From Mycteria americana (Eukaryota; Chordata; Aves; Ciconiiformes; Ciconiidae), in contig NC_134366.1 of assembly GCF_035582795.1 (NCBI RefSeq), positions 31,171,661 through 31,235,660 on the forward strand: a stretch of DNA of 64,000 bases. The letters run 5' to 3'. Under the pieces are notes generated by a model. It saw only the letters and a program-made list of their open reading frames with translations, made no database searches and was not told where the DNA came from. The position numbers and the translations under genes are program-made. Below are positions 37,181 to 46,897 of this stretch, piece by piece. The first letter of the stretch is position 1; the number at the start of each line of letters is the position of its first letter.

Positions 37181-38240
37181 CCGTTAGAGACGGTCCCAAC
37201 ACTTTCCCTATCTAACATAGTAAATGTAAAACCTTACCCTCTACCATTGGGAGCCAGAGAAGGAATTACCCTCGTGATAATAGAGCTACAAGAGCAGGGG
37301 GTGATTGTCCAAACCCATTCCCCTTATAATTCCCCAGTACAGCCCATGCGCAAGCCAAATCGGAAACTGTGGTTGACGAGTATCAGTGCCTCAACACGGG
37401 CACCGGCCCACTGACAGCAGCTGTTCCTAATACAGCTGAACTAGTCTCCGCTATCCAAGAACAGTTGCGTAATATTCTAGCCACTGTTGACATCAAGGAC
37501 ACGTTTTTCGTGATACCTCTGCAGGAAGATGAGAGGGACAGATTAGCATTCACCTGAGATGGTATACAATACACCTTTACCCACCTCCTGCAAGGCTACA
37601 AACATTCGCCTACCCTAGCACACCATGCTGTAGCCCAGACACTAGCAGAAGCCCCTCCTCCTGAGGAAGGGAGTAAGAACCTACCAGTACATCAACAATG
37701 TACTGATGGGGGTGCAATATCACCACTGTGGAGAAAACCCAAAAAATAAAATTATCCACTTGGAAGAACTGAGCCTCCAAATCCGTGCGGAGAAGGTACA
37801 ATTACCTGCCCCTGAAGTGAAATTTTTGGGCATATGGTGCAAAGGTGGTACAGTTCACATACCTCCCGAAACCCTGACTACGTTAGAGCAGGTAAAAATC
37901 CCCAAGAACAAAAAGGAACTGCAACACACTTTGGGCTTACTGGTCTTCTGGCAAAAACACATTCCAGATTTCTCTACTACAGCTCGCCCTCTGTACAACC
38001 TAACGCGCAAAAGAGCCACCTGAGATTGGACTCCTGTTCACAAGGAAGGTCTAAAACTGTTAGTTTTTGAGGCAGGAGTATATAAGGCCCTGTGCCTGAT
38101 ACATCCTACAGACCCGTTCCAAATTGGGGTTTTGCAATCCATGGGGCATCAATACATACATGGCAAAAGGGACCAGAGAGCCCCACTCGCTCCCTTGGAT
38201 TCTTCTCATGCAGTTTCACAGATGCAGAGCAGCAGGTAAT
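37181..38240 (+). pseudogene. Decayed pol: reverse transcriptase and connection; RNase H and integrase missing
   Basis: RT N-terminal block (PYPLPLGAREGI, then SPYNSP) is read in the protease frame from about 37220. A frame change near 37365 leads to VDIKDTFF (37486-37509, catalytic motif A). TGA at 37555-37557 replaces the expected Trp. A second frame change near 37660-37685 precedes YINN (37688-37699), where both catalytic Asp of YIDD are Asn. The connection region follows to TGA 38021-38023 and a further broken stretch (38024-38240). RNase H and integrase are not found before the env acceptor-like site. The GLLVFW and RPLYNLTRK blocks resemble ERVL-type RT. Confidence 0.85.
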
Positions 38241-38301
38241 CTCTTATTAACACCAGGTGGATAATCCCTTCCTTCTAAAACCGGTTCGAAAAGGGACCGA
38301 G

Positions 38302-38320
38302 TTTTCCTTTTCTTTTGCAG
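38302..38320 (+). promoter_or_regulatory. Candidate env splice acceptor
   Basis: A polypyrimidine tract (TTTTCCTTTTCTTTTGCAG) directly before GGGGAG is a near-ideal acceptor, with the intron ending at 38320. Its place just before the env leader fits a subgenomic env message. Confidence 0.55.
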
Positions 38321-38395
38321 GGGGAGAACCAGACCATCGCCTGCTAAACATAACGATCTCATCAGAGGAGCACCGGACCTCAATGAGTACTGCCA

Positions 38396-38643
38396 ATGTT
38401 GTACTTCCGTACTTGTTTAACAATCATAGTTGTTGCCTTAATAACAGTCCTAATATGTATTTACAATTTCTCATGTGGACAGTGGTCCTCCTCTCCTCTG
38501 GGAAAGGAGGACACGGGGGGAGTGGAAACAATATTCCTTCAAACCTTGTGTGGGAACTAATTCGTGGATTTACTAGAATCTGGAGTAGAACCAACCAGGG
38601 AATATGCATTGCCCTTCCCCAGTCAGCCATACAAGGATTGAGA
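38396..38643 (+). pseudogene. Env leader and N-terminal part, disrupted
   Basis: An ATG at 38396-38398 opens a frame with a run of hydrophobic residues (encoded about 38414-38460) that looks like the Env signal peptide. This frame hits TAA at about 38558 and TGA at about 38637. The long env body lies in a different frame, with the switch at or near the T8 run at 38644-38651. So the signal peptide and surface domain are uncoupled by two stops and a frame break. A 147-codon frame over 38257-38700 in the third phase carries no recognisable domain. Confidence 0.6.
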
Positions 38644-40358
38644 TTTTTTTTGTTGCATCGCCCAATATTACATATAACTTGGAAATGGATCAAACTATAG
38701 AACAACCTTATGTCTTGTTCCCCCTTTTCCGGACAACTTACACTGACTGGGAAGATAATTACCTCTTGACAAATAGCTATTCTGAAACTATTTACCGTAC
38801 TGCGATTAAAAACTTTGCTTGGGGGCAGAATGACACATACTTTGTTTATTATAACAAGTCTGATTCACATTTCTGGGAACGGTCCTCTTGCAATGCTACT
38901 CACCCACCAATGAGTTTTACCTATAGAACAGAATCGGTGCTCCGGGACAATCCAGCTGGCCCATATTCTGTACCTTGCTCCTATTTCCCATTTGATTCCT
39001 TCTTTCACCCGTTAGAACAACCGGATTTTTATGAGGCCGATTATTCCCTAAATGTGAATCTGTCTCGGTGTATACAACTTCCTAATAGCACGGGGCGTGC
39101 ACCTAGAGACCTGACAAATTTACAGTGGATGTGGTCACAAATGAGACCCCTCCTGCAACCTCTAAGGTATGCCAGTCCCCCACAGCATAGCCGATCTGAT
39201 CTGTTTACATGCGCCAAAGTTCTTAACTGTAACACTGGTCCCGGGGACCCCCCTGAAACCTGGCTCTTGGAGAGAGTAAGGGTACTGATAAGGGACATGT
39301 GCATTTGTTGGGGTTATCCTTCCCACGGATATAGAAATGGGGATATTCTGTGCAACAAGACCTACAGTGAAACTGAGGATTACGGTAGAGTCAAGTATTG
39401 CGGCATACCCCGTACACACTACCCTTTGAAGGGCCTGCCGCTCACTGCAAAACCTGATATATATTTCATGGACTACAGTGATACGTGGACCTGTAAAACT
39501 AGCATATACCTGGCCCCCTTGGGACTAGTTTGGGGGTGTTCTAATGGGAAATTTTATTCCTACTTAACACTGAAATACCATACTGGTCTGAAATGTGGAT
39601 TAGTCATCCCATCCTTATGCCCATTTTGTGTTTTCAGTTTCATTGCCCCTCCCTGGCAAGTGCGCCAGGAAGCAGCAGAAGCCCCAAAACCCCAACCCAA
39701 ATGGGCGATCAGTGGAGTCTATACGGATGGGCAAGTAGCGGCGCTAATGTTCAAAAACATTTTTACCCCATACGTAACCTTAAAGCGACATCAATTCGTT
39801 CTAGAAAATATTACCTGGCAAGTACACCTTCTGAGTAATTGGACCAGATACACTTTAGGAGAACTCAATTTACAAGTCCAACAAGTGTTGAAAATGACAC
39901 TCCAAAATCATTTAGCTTTAGACATTATATTGTTAAAAGAACAAGGGGTATGTGGGATGTTGAATTTAAGTGATGGAGAATGTTGTATAACTATTCACAA
40001 CACCAGTACTACTATAGAGGAGGCACGGACCAAAATGAAAGAAATTGCTGATCAAACTGCTGAACTATTCCAGTCACTCCAACCGAAAGACTGGTTCGAT
40101 GGGCATACACCCGGATCTTGGTCTGCCTCCTTCCTACAATCCTGGGGACTCAGAGGGTGGGGGAAATGGTTAATGCAAATTGGAATAACCCTGTTAGTTG
40201 GATTTCTGTTCCTAATGGTTGGCGTAGCTATTGTTCGATGTACGATTACCCGTCTGCTTGCTTCTGCTTCCTCTCTCTTTTCTCCTGCTGTTTGCTATGT
40301 TCATATCACCACCCTGGAAGATGAAATCGAGGACTCGCCACCAGCTCTCATTGCTTGA
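38604..40358 (+). CDS. Env body (SU and TM), 584 codons open, leader lost
   Basis: The frame is uninterrupted from ATG 38604 to TGA 40356-40358; an in-frame TAG at 38586 blocks any extension. About eleven N-glycosylation sequons are spread over it. A CXXC (CPFC) lies at residues 339-342. An immunosuppressive-domain-like block precedes a Cys-x9-Cys-Cys motif at residues 450-461 (39951-39986), which resembles the gamma-type covalent SU-TM arrangement (usual spacing six). One membrane span lies at about residues 521-546, followed by a cytoplasmic tail. I see no clear R-x-K/R-R furin site between SU and TM and no signal peptide at this start, so the protein as encoded should not reach the surface normally. 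Host co-option of this frame is possible but untested. Confidence 0.82.
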   Translation: MHCPSPVSHTRIEIFFVASPNITYNLEMDQTIEQPYVLFPLFRTTYTDWEDNYLLTNSYSETIYRTAIKNFAWGQNDTYFVYYNKSDSHFWERSSCNATHPPMSFTYRTESVLRDNPAGPYSVPCSYFPFDSFFHPLEQPDFYEADYSLNVNLSRCIQLPNSTGRAPRDLTNLQWMWSQMRPLLQPLRYASPPQHSRSDLFTCAKVLNCNTGPGDPPETWLLERVRVLIRDMCICWGYPSHGYRNGDILCNKTYSETEDYGRVKYCGIPRTHYPLKGLPLTAKPDIYFMDYSDTWTCKTSIYLAPLGLVWGCSNGKFYSYLTLKYHTGLKCGLVIPSLCPFCVFSFIAPPWQVRQEAAEAPKPQPKWAISGVYTDGQVAALMFKNIFTPYVTLKRHQFVLENITWQVHLLSNWTRYTLGELNLQVQQVLKMTLQNHLALDIILLKEQGVCGMLNLSDGECCITIHNTSTTIEEARTKMKEIADQTAELFQSLQPKDWFDGHTPGSWSASFLQSWGLRGWGKWLMQIGITLLVGFLFLMVGVAIVRCTITRLLASASSLFSPAVCYVHITTLEDEIEDSPPALIA

Positions 40359-40381
40359 GCCATGGGGCGGATGTCAGAGAC

Positions 40382-40600
40382 CGTTCATTAAGGGTGGTCT
40401 CTCTCAAGTTCACTGGGACTTACAGTTGTGACAAGTGGCTTTTGAATATTGTTACAATGTTAAGCCGTGGGTTCTTATTTTTGATGCTTGGCCTTGGCAT
40501 TGTAAAATGTATGATTTTTGCAAACTTTGGTTTCTCTATCTTCTCCATCCGTTACGTGAAAATCGCCACCATGGATGAAGATTATATAGAAAATGTTTGA
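40382..40600 (+). pseudogene. Second, diverged env TM tail in tandem
   Basis: After the first env stop, a second membrane span and tail is encoded from about 40430 (KWLLN, then GFLFLMLGLGIVKC) to TGA at 40598-40600. It matches the first tail (KWLMQ, then [14 protein letters not shown]) at clear but low identity. Both copies are followed by the same GAGCCATGGGGCGG and then TGTCAGAGAC or TGTGAGAGAC, the LTR start. This copy lacks any start or surface domain and is best explained by recombination between two related proviruses or an old tandem duplication. Confidence 0.8.
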
Positions 40601-40887
40601 GCCATGGGGCGGTGTGAGAGACTGAAAGAGTTAACGTCTTCAACATCATGGTGAGAGGAGGTGCAATTTGCATGGCGACAGCAGGTCAGGGAGCACGGGA
40701 CAGGGAGAGCGGAGAACATGGAGAGGATGTGGAGGGTGCATCGGAGGATGCGCAGTTCCGGGTTCCGCTGGACCTTACCATCTATGGACAGAGGTTGCAC
40801 AGAATTGACCTGAGGAGGGGGCTTGTGACCACCCAAGAGACCCCCCGTGACCACCTCCCCTCCCCCAGCGCCTGTGCAGAAGGTTGA

Positions 40888-40900
40888 GAACTTTCTAGAA
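40888..40900 (+). promoter_or_regulatory. Heat-shock-type element in 3' LTR
   Basis: GAACTTTCTAGAA, identical to 34519-34531. Confidence 0.45.
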
Positions 40901-41257
40901 CAAGAACCATGTAAGTCCTCCAAGGGGGTGTAACTGGAGGTGCGCACCCACACCCACTGCCCCCCCCGGAATGGCACACACCCATCACCAGAGGATTGCC
41001 ACACCCATCATCATCATCATGGGATCCAAGGGTGGTGATACCTTTCCTTTCTCTGTCCTTTCTTCTCCTTTCCTTTCTCACTTCTGTCTTCTTCCACTCT
41101 GCCACCATATGTTCGGGTATATGAGTTTGGGATAAATTGTGACGGGTTGCCAGGGAAATGGCTCCATTGCCAAATCGCCTCTGTTCATTTGTTGGGCTTG
41201 CCAGTTGGTTAAGTTTGTCCATTGGTCAAGTTTGTCCGTTGGTCGAACTCGCCAGTT

Positions 41258-41263
41258 AATAAA
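41258..41263 (+). terminator. AATAAA polyadenylation signal, 3' LTR
   Basis: It is in the same context as in the 5' LTR and is the expected poly(A) signal for proviral transcripts. Confidence 0.7.
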
Positions 41264-41413
41264 GTTGCTAGTCAGACTGTTGCTCTGGGGCAGTGCCGTG
41301 ACTCTACCGGCCCCGTGGCTCTGCCGGGCAGAGATCGGCCTTCGTCGGTGCACAGACCCTCGGGGAATCGGAAAGATTCACCCGTCTCGCAACCCACTGA
41401 GTGTGACAGGACA

Positions 41414-41418
41414 GGCTT
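41414..41418. repeat. Target-site duplication GGCTT, right copy (ERV)
   Basis: Identical to 34255-34259. With the TG start and ACA end of the LTRs it fixes the ERV boundaries. Confidence 0.85.
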
Positions 41419-44400
41419 GTAGCAAGGTCTGCATCACTACTCTGACTCTCTCAATTACATTTTTCAGTTTCTTAAGACAGCCAAATTTGCAGTTTCATAG
41501 TAACTTTATCTATAAAGCCAAAGACAAGAAAGAGAAAACCACATAAAAATTATCTCCATCCTTGTCCCAGTCATTTCAACAAAGAAGAGAGACAATCATG
41601 ACTTTTGTGTGTTAATAAAAAAGGAAAAAAATAACGTGCATGAGGAAAGTGGTGAATTTTTCACTTAAAAGCTTTTGGTAACCTCTACTTTGGGGAAGAA
41701 ACTTGAACTTTGCTTCTGTTGGGAGCGATCAGTGTGCTTTTCTCATTATAGCCTCGGAAAGGAAGTTTGCATGCAATTAGAACCTCCTCTGAAATTGTGG
41801 TACCAGTATGCACTTGCTTAGAGGGTGCTGAGGCGAAAAAACACTAAGATTGGGTACAAAAGTGAGACTCTAAGTCACTAGGATAGAAAGCATGGAAAAG
41901 AGTAAATGATAGGAAGAGCTAAGAAAACAGACTGAAATCAGGATAAAAAACCTAAGTGGGGAAAAAAAATACTGTGAGGAAGTAGTGAAAACTAGAATTT
42001 GTGTGGGCGTGCTATTTACTGGTTACTCATTTAACACGTTTGGCACGTATCTAGAGCTTGCATACCTATGTGATTAAGATTGCACAAAGAATGGAGCTTT
42101 TTTATTTAACTTTAGTTACCTCACTTTCAGAAAGTCCAATACAGACTTCACTAATGGAGAAAACAAGCCAATGAAGGTGACTGTAATTGCCAGTAGAACC
42201 AGTTTTCTGTCACCAAGCCGATTATACTAGGTTTTCTGACAGGAAACCAAAAGGCAGGATAATAATGGACTTTCCAAGTCAACTCTGTTACTCCAATGCC
42301 TCATATACTTTTGAAATTTGTGTTTCTAAAATCAGTGGGGAACAGCTAGCCCCTATGCCTAATGCTGAAAATAAGTAAGTTTATCCAGACAACATGTTCA
42401 CTGCAGAAAAATACCAGTTAGAACTCATAGCTGTAAATGCAAACAAGTAGAATAATTAACAGGACCTGGAAAACAGGCAGGGAGATTTCAAAGACACAAT
42501 GGAGAGGTAAGTACTGAAATCCCTGGCAAGGGGAACAGAAAGAGAATGGAATAAACAAAGAAAATCGGTGCCCATTACTGCCTTTGAAAATCCTCTCCAG
42601 GGAGAGCTTAGTAATTTGCACATACTAAATCACCTTTAAACAAAAGCCACCTTCAGTCAATTTTAAACCTTCTCCTTATTAAAATCCTATTGATTGATCG
42701 TTCTTCATCTAAATGTCTGACAAGCCAATTTCCATTTTCAAGGAGGGAAATGTTGGTCTTCTTTTGCAAGCCATAAATCACTCAAACATTCTGTTATCAA
42801 TTCTCAAATTAGCTAAGTAATACAAATTAATAAGAAAATTAAACAAGGCTGCTTTCTTTCGTAAGTAGTTGTTTCATTGGTGTTTTTTTTAACTTAACCA
42901 ATACATTTAATGGTTTCCAGAAATGGATAGGCTCAGTAGTAGTGACAAACACAATATAGTTGGAAGCAGCTTTTAATGATTTGTTAACTTTTTAAGAGTC
43001 CTAACTGAGCTGGCCAAAAGTACAGCTGTGTGTTTTCTGCTGACTTCAACAGATCAATAACCAAGTATAACTTTAGGAAACTGATTAAAGGGTCTCACAC
43101 CATTCTGACATGGGGTAAGACAAGGTGAAAATTTAAACCATATTAAATTAATGATCAAGGTTCAACTGTGATTTGCTAACTAACCAAGCTCTAAGATAGA
43201 ACTACATTATATCATTAATAACCATATTTTGCAGAATGTTAGGTTATAATTAAAATTACAGCATAGAACATAATACCTGAAAATAAATCCTTTGCGCTCT
43301 AATTTTATAGGAAAGATTCACAAGTGTGTTCCATCTGTCATAGTATGGTAGGTGCTTTAACTGGGGGGTGCAAGCAAAATCTGTTCCTACTGATCAATCT
43401 GCCTATTGAAAATTACAGGTCACTCTCATTGAAGTCAACTCTGTAGCAAACTACAATGTAAAAACTAAATCTAAGTAAGGAGGGCAACAAAATTAATGAA
43501 TTCTAAGCCCATATTAATGAAAGCATGGTATCATTTCAAACCACATGGACAACTAGTTCCAAAATGCTGAGTTATGTTAACAAAACCTCCCATTCTAAGT
43601 GCTGACTTTTCTTCTTCCTCTGCTGTGGCAGCACCATCCCCTCCTACACTCCATTGCACCAACATCTCTGTGGCAAAAAGAAAGCAAGACAAAGCTATGC
43701 ACTGAGATAGGTGACATCACAACCACATATAATTGGATTTTCTGCATACAGATCACAAGGCACTTAACACATTCTCTGTGCTGCTGAAAAAAAATCTCTA
43801 AATTATCAGCATTAGCATTAAAATTAGAGCTTCACTAGGGGGATCAAACCAAGTTTAAGGTGATGTGACACTTCCAGGACAGGAAAAAATTTCATTAAAT
43901 TGGCACCATTGTTCTTCCCTGTGGTGACAAAAGACATTATTGCCAGTTTTCTCCAATCGCTATTACACTTGGCGTATCTGAAAACGAGAGAAAAAGCTTT
44001 CCAATTAACTGTTAGTGGCAGCTCTAGTACTTCCACAAGTTTTTCTCATGAGACTCAAAACTAACCTTGGTCTAAATAACTGACAGTTGTATCTATATAC
44101 TCTCTGCAGAATATATGACAATTTACTTTGATATACTGCTCACTGAAGGAAGAAATGGTATGGAAGAGATTAAAAGAAGGAGGGGTTTTTCTCAGAGACC
44201 GCACTATTATTGAAATAGTGTAGAAACTTGCGAGGGAGTTGTCTGTAGGTCAGCATTGAATTCAGTTGTTACCATCCAGCTAGATGAGTGGAGCATGCTT
44301 TCCCTGGGACAAGGAAATACAATTACACAGATGAAGTGGGGTAGGGAGCGCTAAAAAAAATGAAGCATGACTTTGAAACCGCAACAGCAATGTTTGAATG

Positions 44401-45821
44401 ACACTGAGTTCACGTACAATAACAACCTGAGTTCAGGTAAACGACGAACATGTTTTACCAGTGCAAAAAAAGGCATGTCATGCATAATGCAGAAGTCAAA
44501 CTTCACATAAGAACCTGCTTCCTAGATGTATCAATAGGATACAAAATAATTTATGATTCTTTCATCTTAATGCTTTTTTAATACACATACTGAATTTATC
44601 ACTTTTACAAACAAAATATCAACAATTTATGTCAGCTTAAATTCTCTTAGCACCCATATATAAATACAGATACAATACACCTAACTTTAGTTGTCTGGCT
44701 GATACTTCGGTGCCTAAGTAGAAGCTTATTCTTCTGAGATATCCCACATAGTGAAAGGAAGATAGCAATTTTTAAAATACTCTCACCAGTAGGCCAAACT
44801 CCATCCATTGCCTACAGACACTTCTACATACACTCCAACATTAATGTTTCCATCACACATATTGACTCTAGGAGGCATTTTCAATGTTTACAAAAGCTAT
44901 TTTTAGTAGTTTTAGATCAACTACAAAACCAAGTAATTCATGATTTTACATGAAGAAAGATTAAGAAAATACACTCTGCTTCCTCCCAAAGCTACTAGAA
45001 ACATTATAAGCAACCTGCTTTGGAGACCTTGGAGGATAATTGCATGTTAAATCCCCAGATCATTTCAGTTCTTTCTTCCTACAGATATACAGTCATAACT
45101 GTAACATATGTAGAAGTTTGCCCATATCTTATTGTAGCACATGCACTTACCTAAAGAAGGAGTTTAAATATTATATGGTCTTTGAATACATCCTAAATAC
45201 TGAAACTTGCTGAATAGCAGGGCACATTATACCTCACTTAGACTCAAGTAGGGTACAATTCAATAAATTAATCTCTGTAAAGTTACAGGGTTGCCATAGC
45301 AAAGTATTACACTGATAAGATTCAGAAAAGAACTCCCTTCATTATGTCACTTCAAACAAGCATACGCCTACACCAAATCCCCTCTCTGTCAATCACTGGT
45401 TGACTGGCAGCCAACAAAATGCTCGATTGCCAACCTTGTGAATCAGAATTTTTTTAATGTAAAACTTTATTGAGCTATTTGACTATAATGATCTCTAATA
45501 AAAATTATTCTTGATTTGGGTATAGGCAGTTTGGCAGAGCTTTTTCTAAGCTCCCAAGATTTAATTTTCATTTCTCAAGGGACTGGTGAAGTGCACTGAG
45601 GGTTCCCAGCCTCTGTTAGAGTCAAGACTTCTGACTTCATGTCCTGGGTTTTCTAGGTGCATATATAGTTTTGACAAAGGGAAGAATGACGTATCTTGGA
45701 TCTTTGGAGGAAAGGAGAAAAATGAATCTTCCTCTCTCTCCTATATGTATGCAAAAAGAAAATTGCTATTGTCTTTGGCCAGGACAGAATTTCTTATTTT
45801 CACCAAGCATTAGGAAATACT
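41419..45821. other. Intergenic, no gene seen
   Basis: Unique AT-rich sequence with only short chance frames. No repeat family recognised. Confidence 0.55.
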
Positions 45822-46897
45822 CTTCGCTGGGTAAAGAACTGGCTGGACGGCCGGGCCCAGAGAGTGGTGGTGAATGGAGTTTACTCCGGTTGGCGGCCGG
45901 TCACAAGCGGTGTTCCCCAGGGCTCGGTGTTGGGGCCAGTTCTGTTTAATATCTTTATCAATGATCTGGACGAAGGGATCGAGTGCACTCTCAGTAAGTT
46001 TGCAGACGACACCAAGTTGTGTGGGAGTGTTGATCTGCTGGAGGGTAGGCAGGCTCTGCAGAGGGACCTGGACAGGCTGGATCGATGGGCTGGGGTGAAT
46101 TGTATGAGGTTTAACAAGGCCAAGTGCAAGGTCCTGCACTTGGGCCACAGCAACCCCATGCAACGCTACAGGCTTGGGGAAGAGTGGCTGGAAAGCTGCC
46201 TGGCAGAGAAGGACCTGGGGGTGTTGGTTGACAGCCGCCTGAAAATGAGCCAGCAGTGTGCCCAGGCGGCCAAGAAGGCCAATGGCATCCTGGCCTGTAT
46301 CAAAAATAGCGTGGCCAGCAGGACTAGGGAAGTGATTGTGCCCCTGTACTCGGCACTGGTGAGGCCGCACCTCGAATACTGTGTTCAGTTTTGGGCCCCC
46401 CACTACAAGAGGGATATTGAGGTACTGGAGCGCGTACAGAGAAGGGCAACGAAGCTGGTGAAGGGTCTGGAGCAGAAGTCTTATGAGGAGCGGCTGAGGG
46501 AGCTGGGACTGTTTAGCCTGGAGAAAAGGAGGCTGAGGGGAGACCTCATCGCTCTCTACAACTACCTGAAAGGAGGTTGTAGAGAGGTGGGGGTCGGTCT
46601 CTTCTCCCAGGTAACAAGTGATAGGACAAGAGGAAATGGCCTCAAGTTGCGCCAGGGGAGGTTTAGACTGGATATTAGGAAATTTTACTTCACTGAAAGG
46701 GTTATCAAGCATTGGAACAGACTGCCCAGGGAAGTGGTTGAGTCGCCATCCCTGGAGGTATTTAAAGGACGTTTGGATGAGGTACTTAGAGACATGGTGT
46801 AGTGCTGGTTTTTGGCAGTGTTAGGTTTATGGTTGGACTCGATGATCTTAAAGGTCTTTTCCAACCTATATGATTCTGTGATTCTGTGATTCTGTGA
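45822..46897 (+). mobile_element. CR1 LINE, 5'-truncated, open RT C-terminus (young copy)
   Basis: About 1.08 kb of CR1 3' end. An open frame runs from the truncation point through 45864 to TAG at 46800-46802. It contains RT motif B ([11 protein letters not shown]), the catalytic FADD box in SKFADDTKL, and the CR1-typical C-terminal block [17 protein letters not shown]. About 95 bp of 3' UTR follow, ending in tandem ATTCTGTG units. No stop or frame break in more than 310 codons indicates a recent insertion, much younger than the copy at 20072. The fragment lacks the endonuclease and N-terminal RT, so it cannot move itself. Opposite-strand frames here are shadows. Confidence 0.96.

Larger units (their letters stand above)
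34260..41413 (+). mobile_element. Endogenous retrovirus, class III-like pol with an env, defective
   Basis: The 7.15-kb provirus has order LTR, tRNA-Leu primer site, gag-like frame, frameshift, protease, decayed RT, deletion, env, env tail again, LTR, bounded by a GGCTT duplication. RT-connection sequence (GLLVFW followed by HIP and RPLYNLTRK), the tRNA-Leu primer and the 5-bp duplication all fit class III (ERVL-type) elements. Those usually lack env, yet here an env with a disulphide-type TM core is present. The element cannot replicate: RT active site, RNase H and integrase are gone. The flanks are unique, and THSD7A lies head to head about 6.1 kb away. Resemblance to the chicken ENS-1/ERNI retroelements (coiled-coil frame between LTRs, pol and env remnants) is an inference from layout. 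Confidence 0.93.
40613..41413 (+). repeat. 3' LTR of the ERV (CpG-depleted)
   Basis: The 801-bp LTR begins TGTGAGAGACTG and ends GGACA. It aligns along its length with 34260-35065 but with many differences, mostly CG to TG or CA. The octamer (40666), heat-shock-type element (40888) and AATAAA (41258) are kept. The TATA-like box, one 17-bp repeat copy and most of the C tract are not. It carries a short CAACCCACT insertion near its end. Confidence 0.9.

Noticed and set aside
38257..38700. 147-codon frame as a separate gene
   Set aside because: It starts with GTG, spans the env acceptor-like site and leader in the wrong phase, and has no domain.
45810..46712. 300-codon frame on the minus strand
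   Set aside because: It is the antisense shadow of the CR1 RT frame, with no motif of its own.
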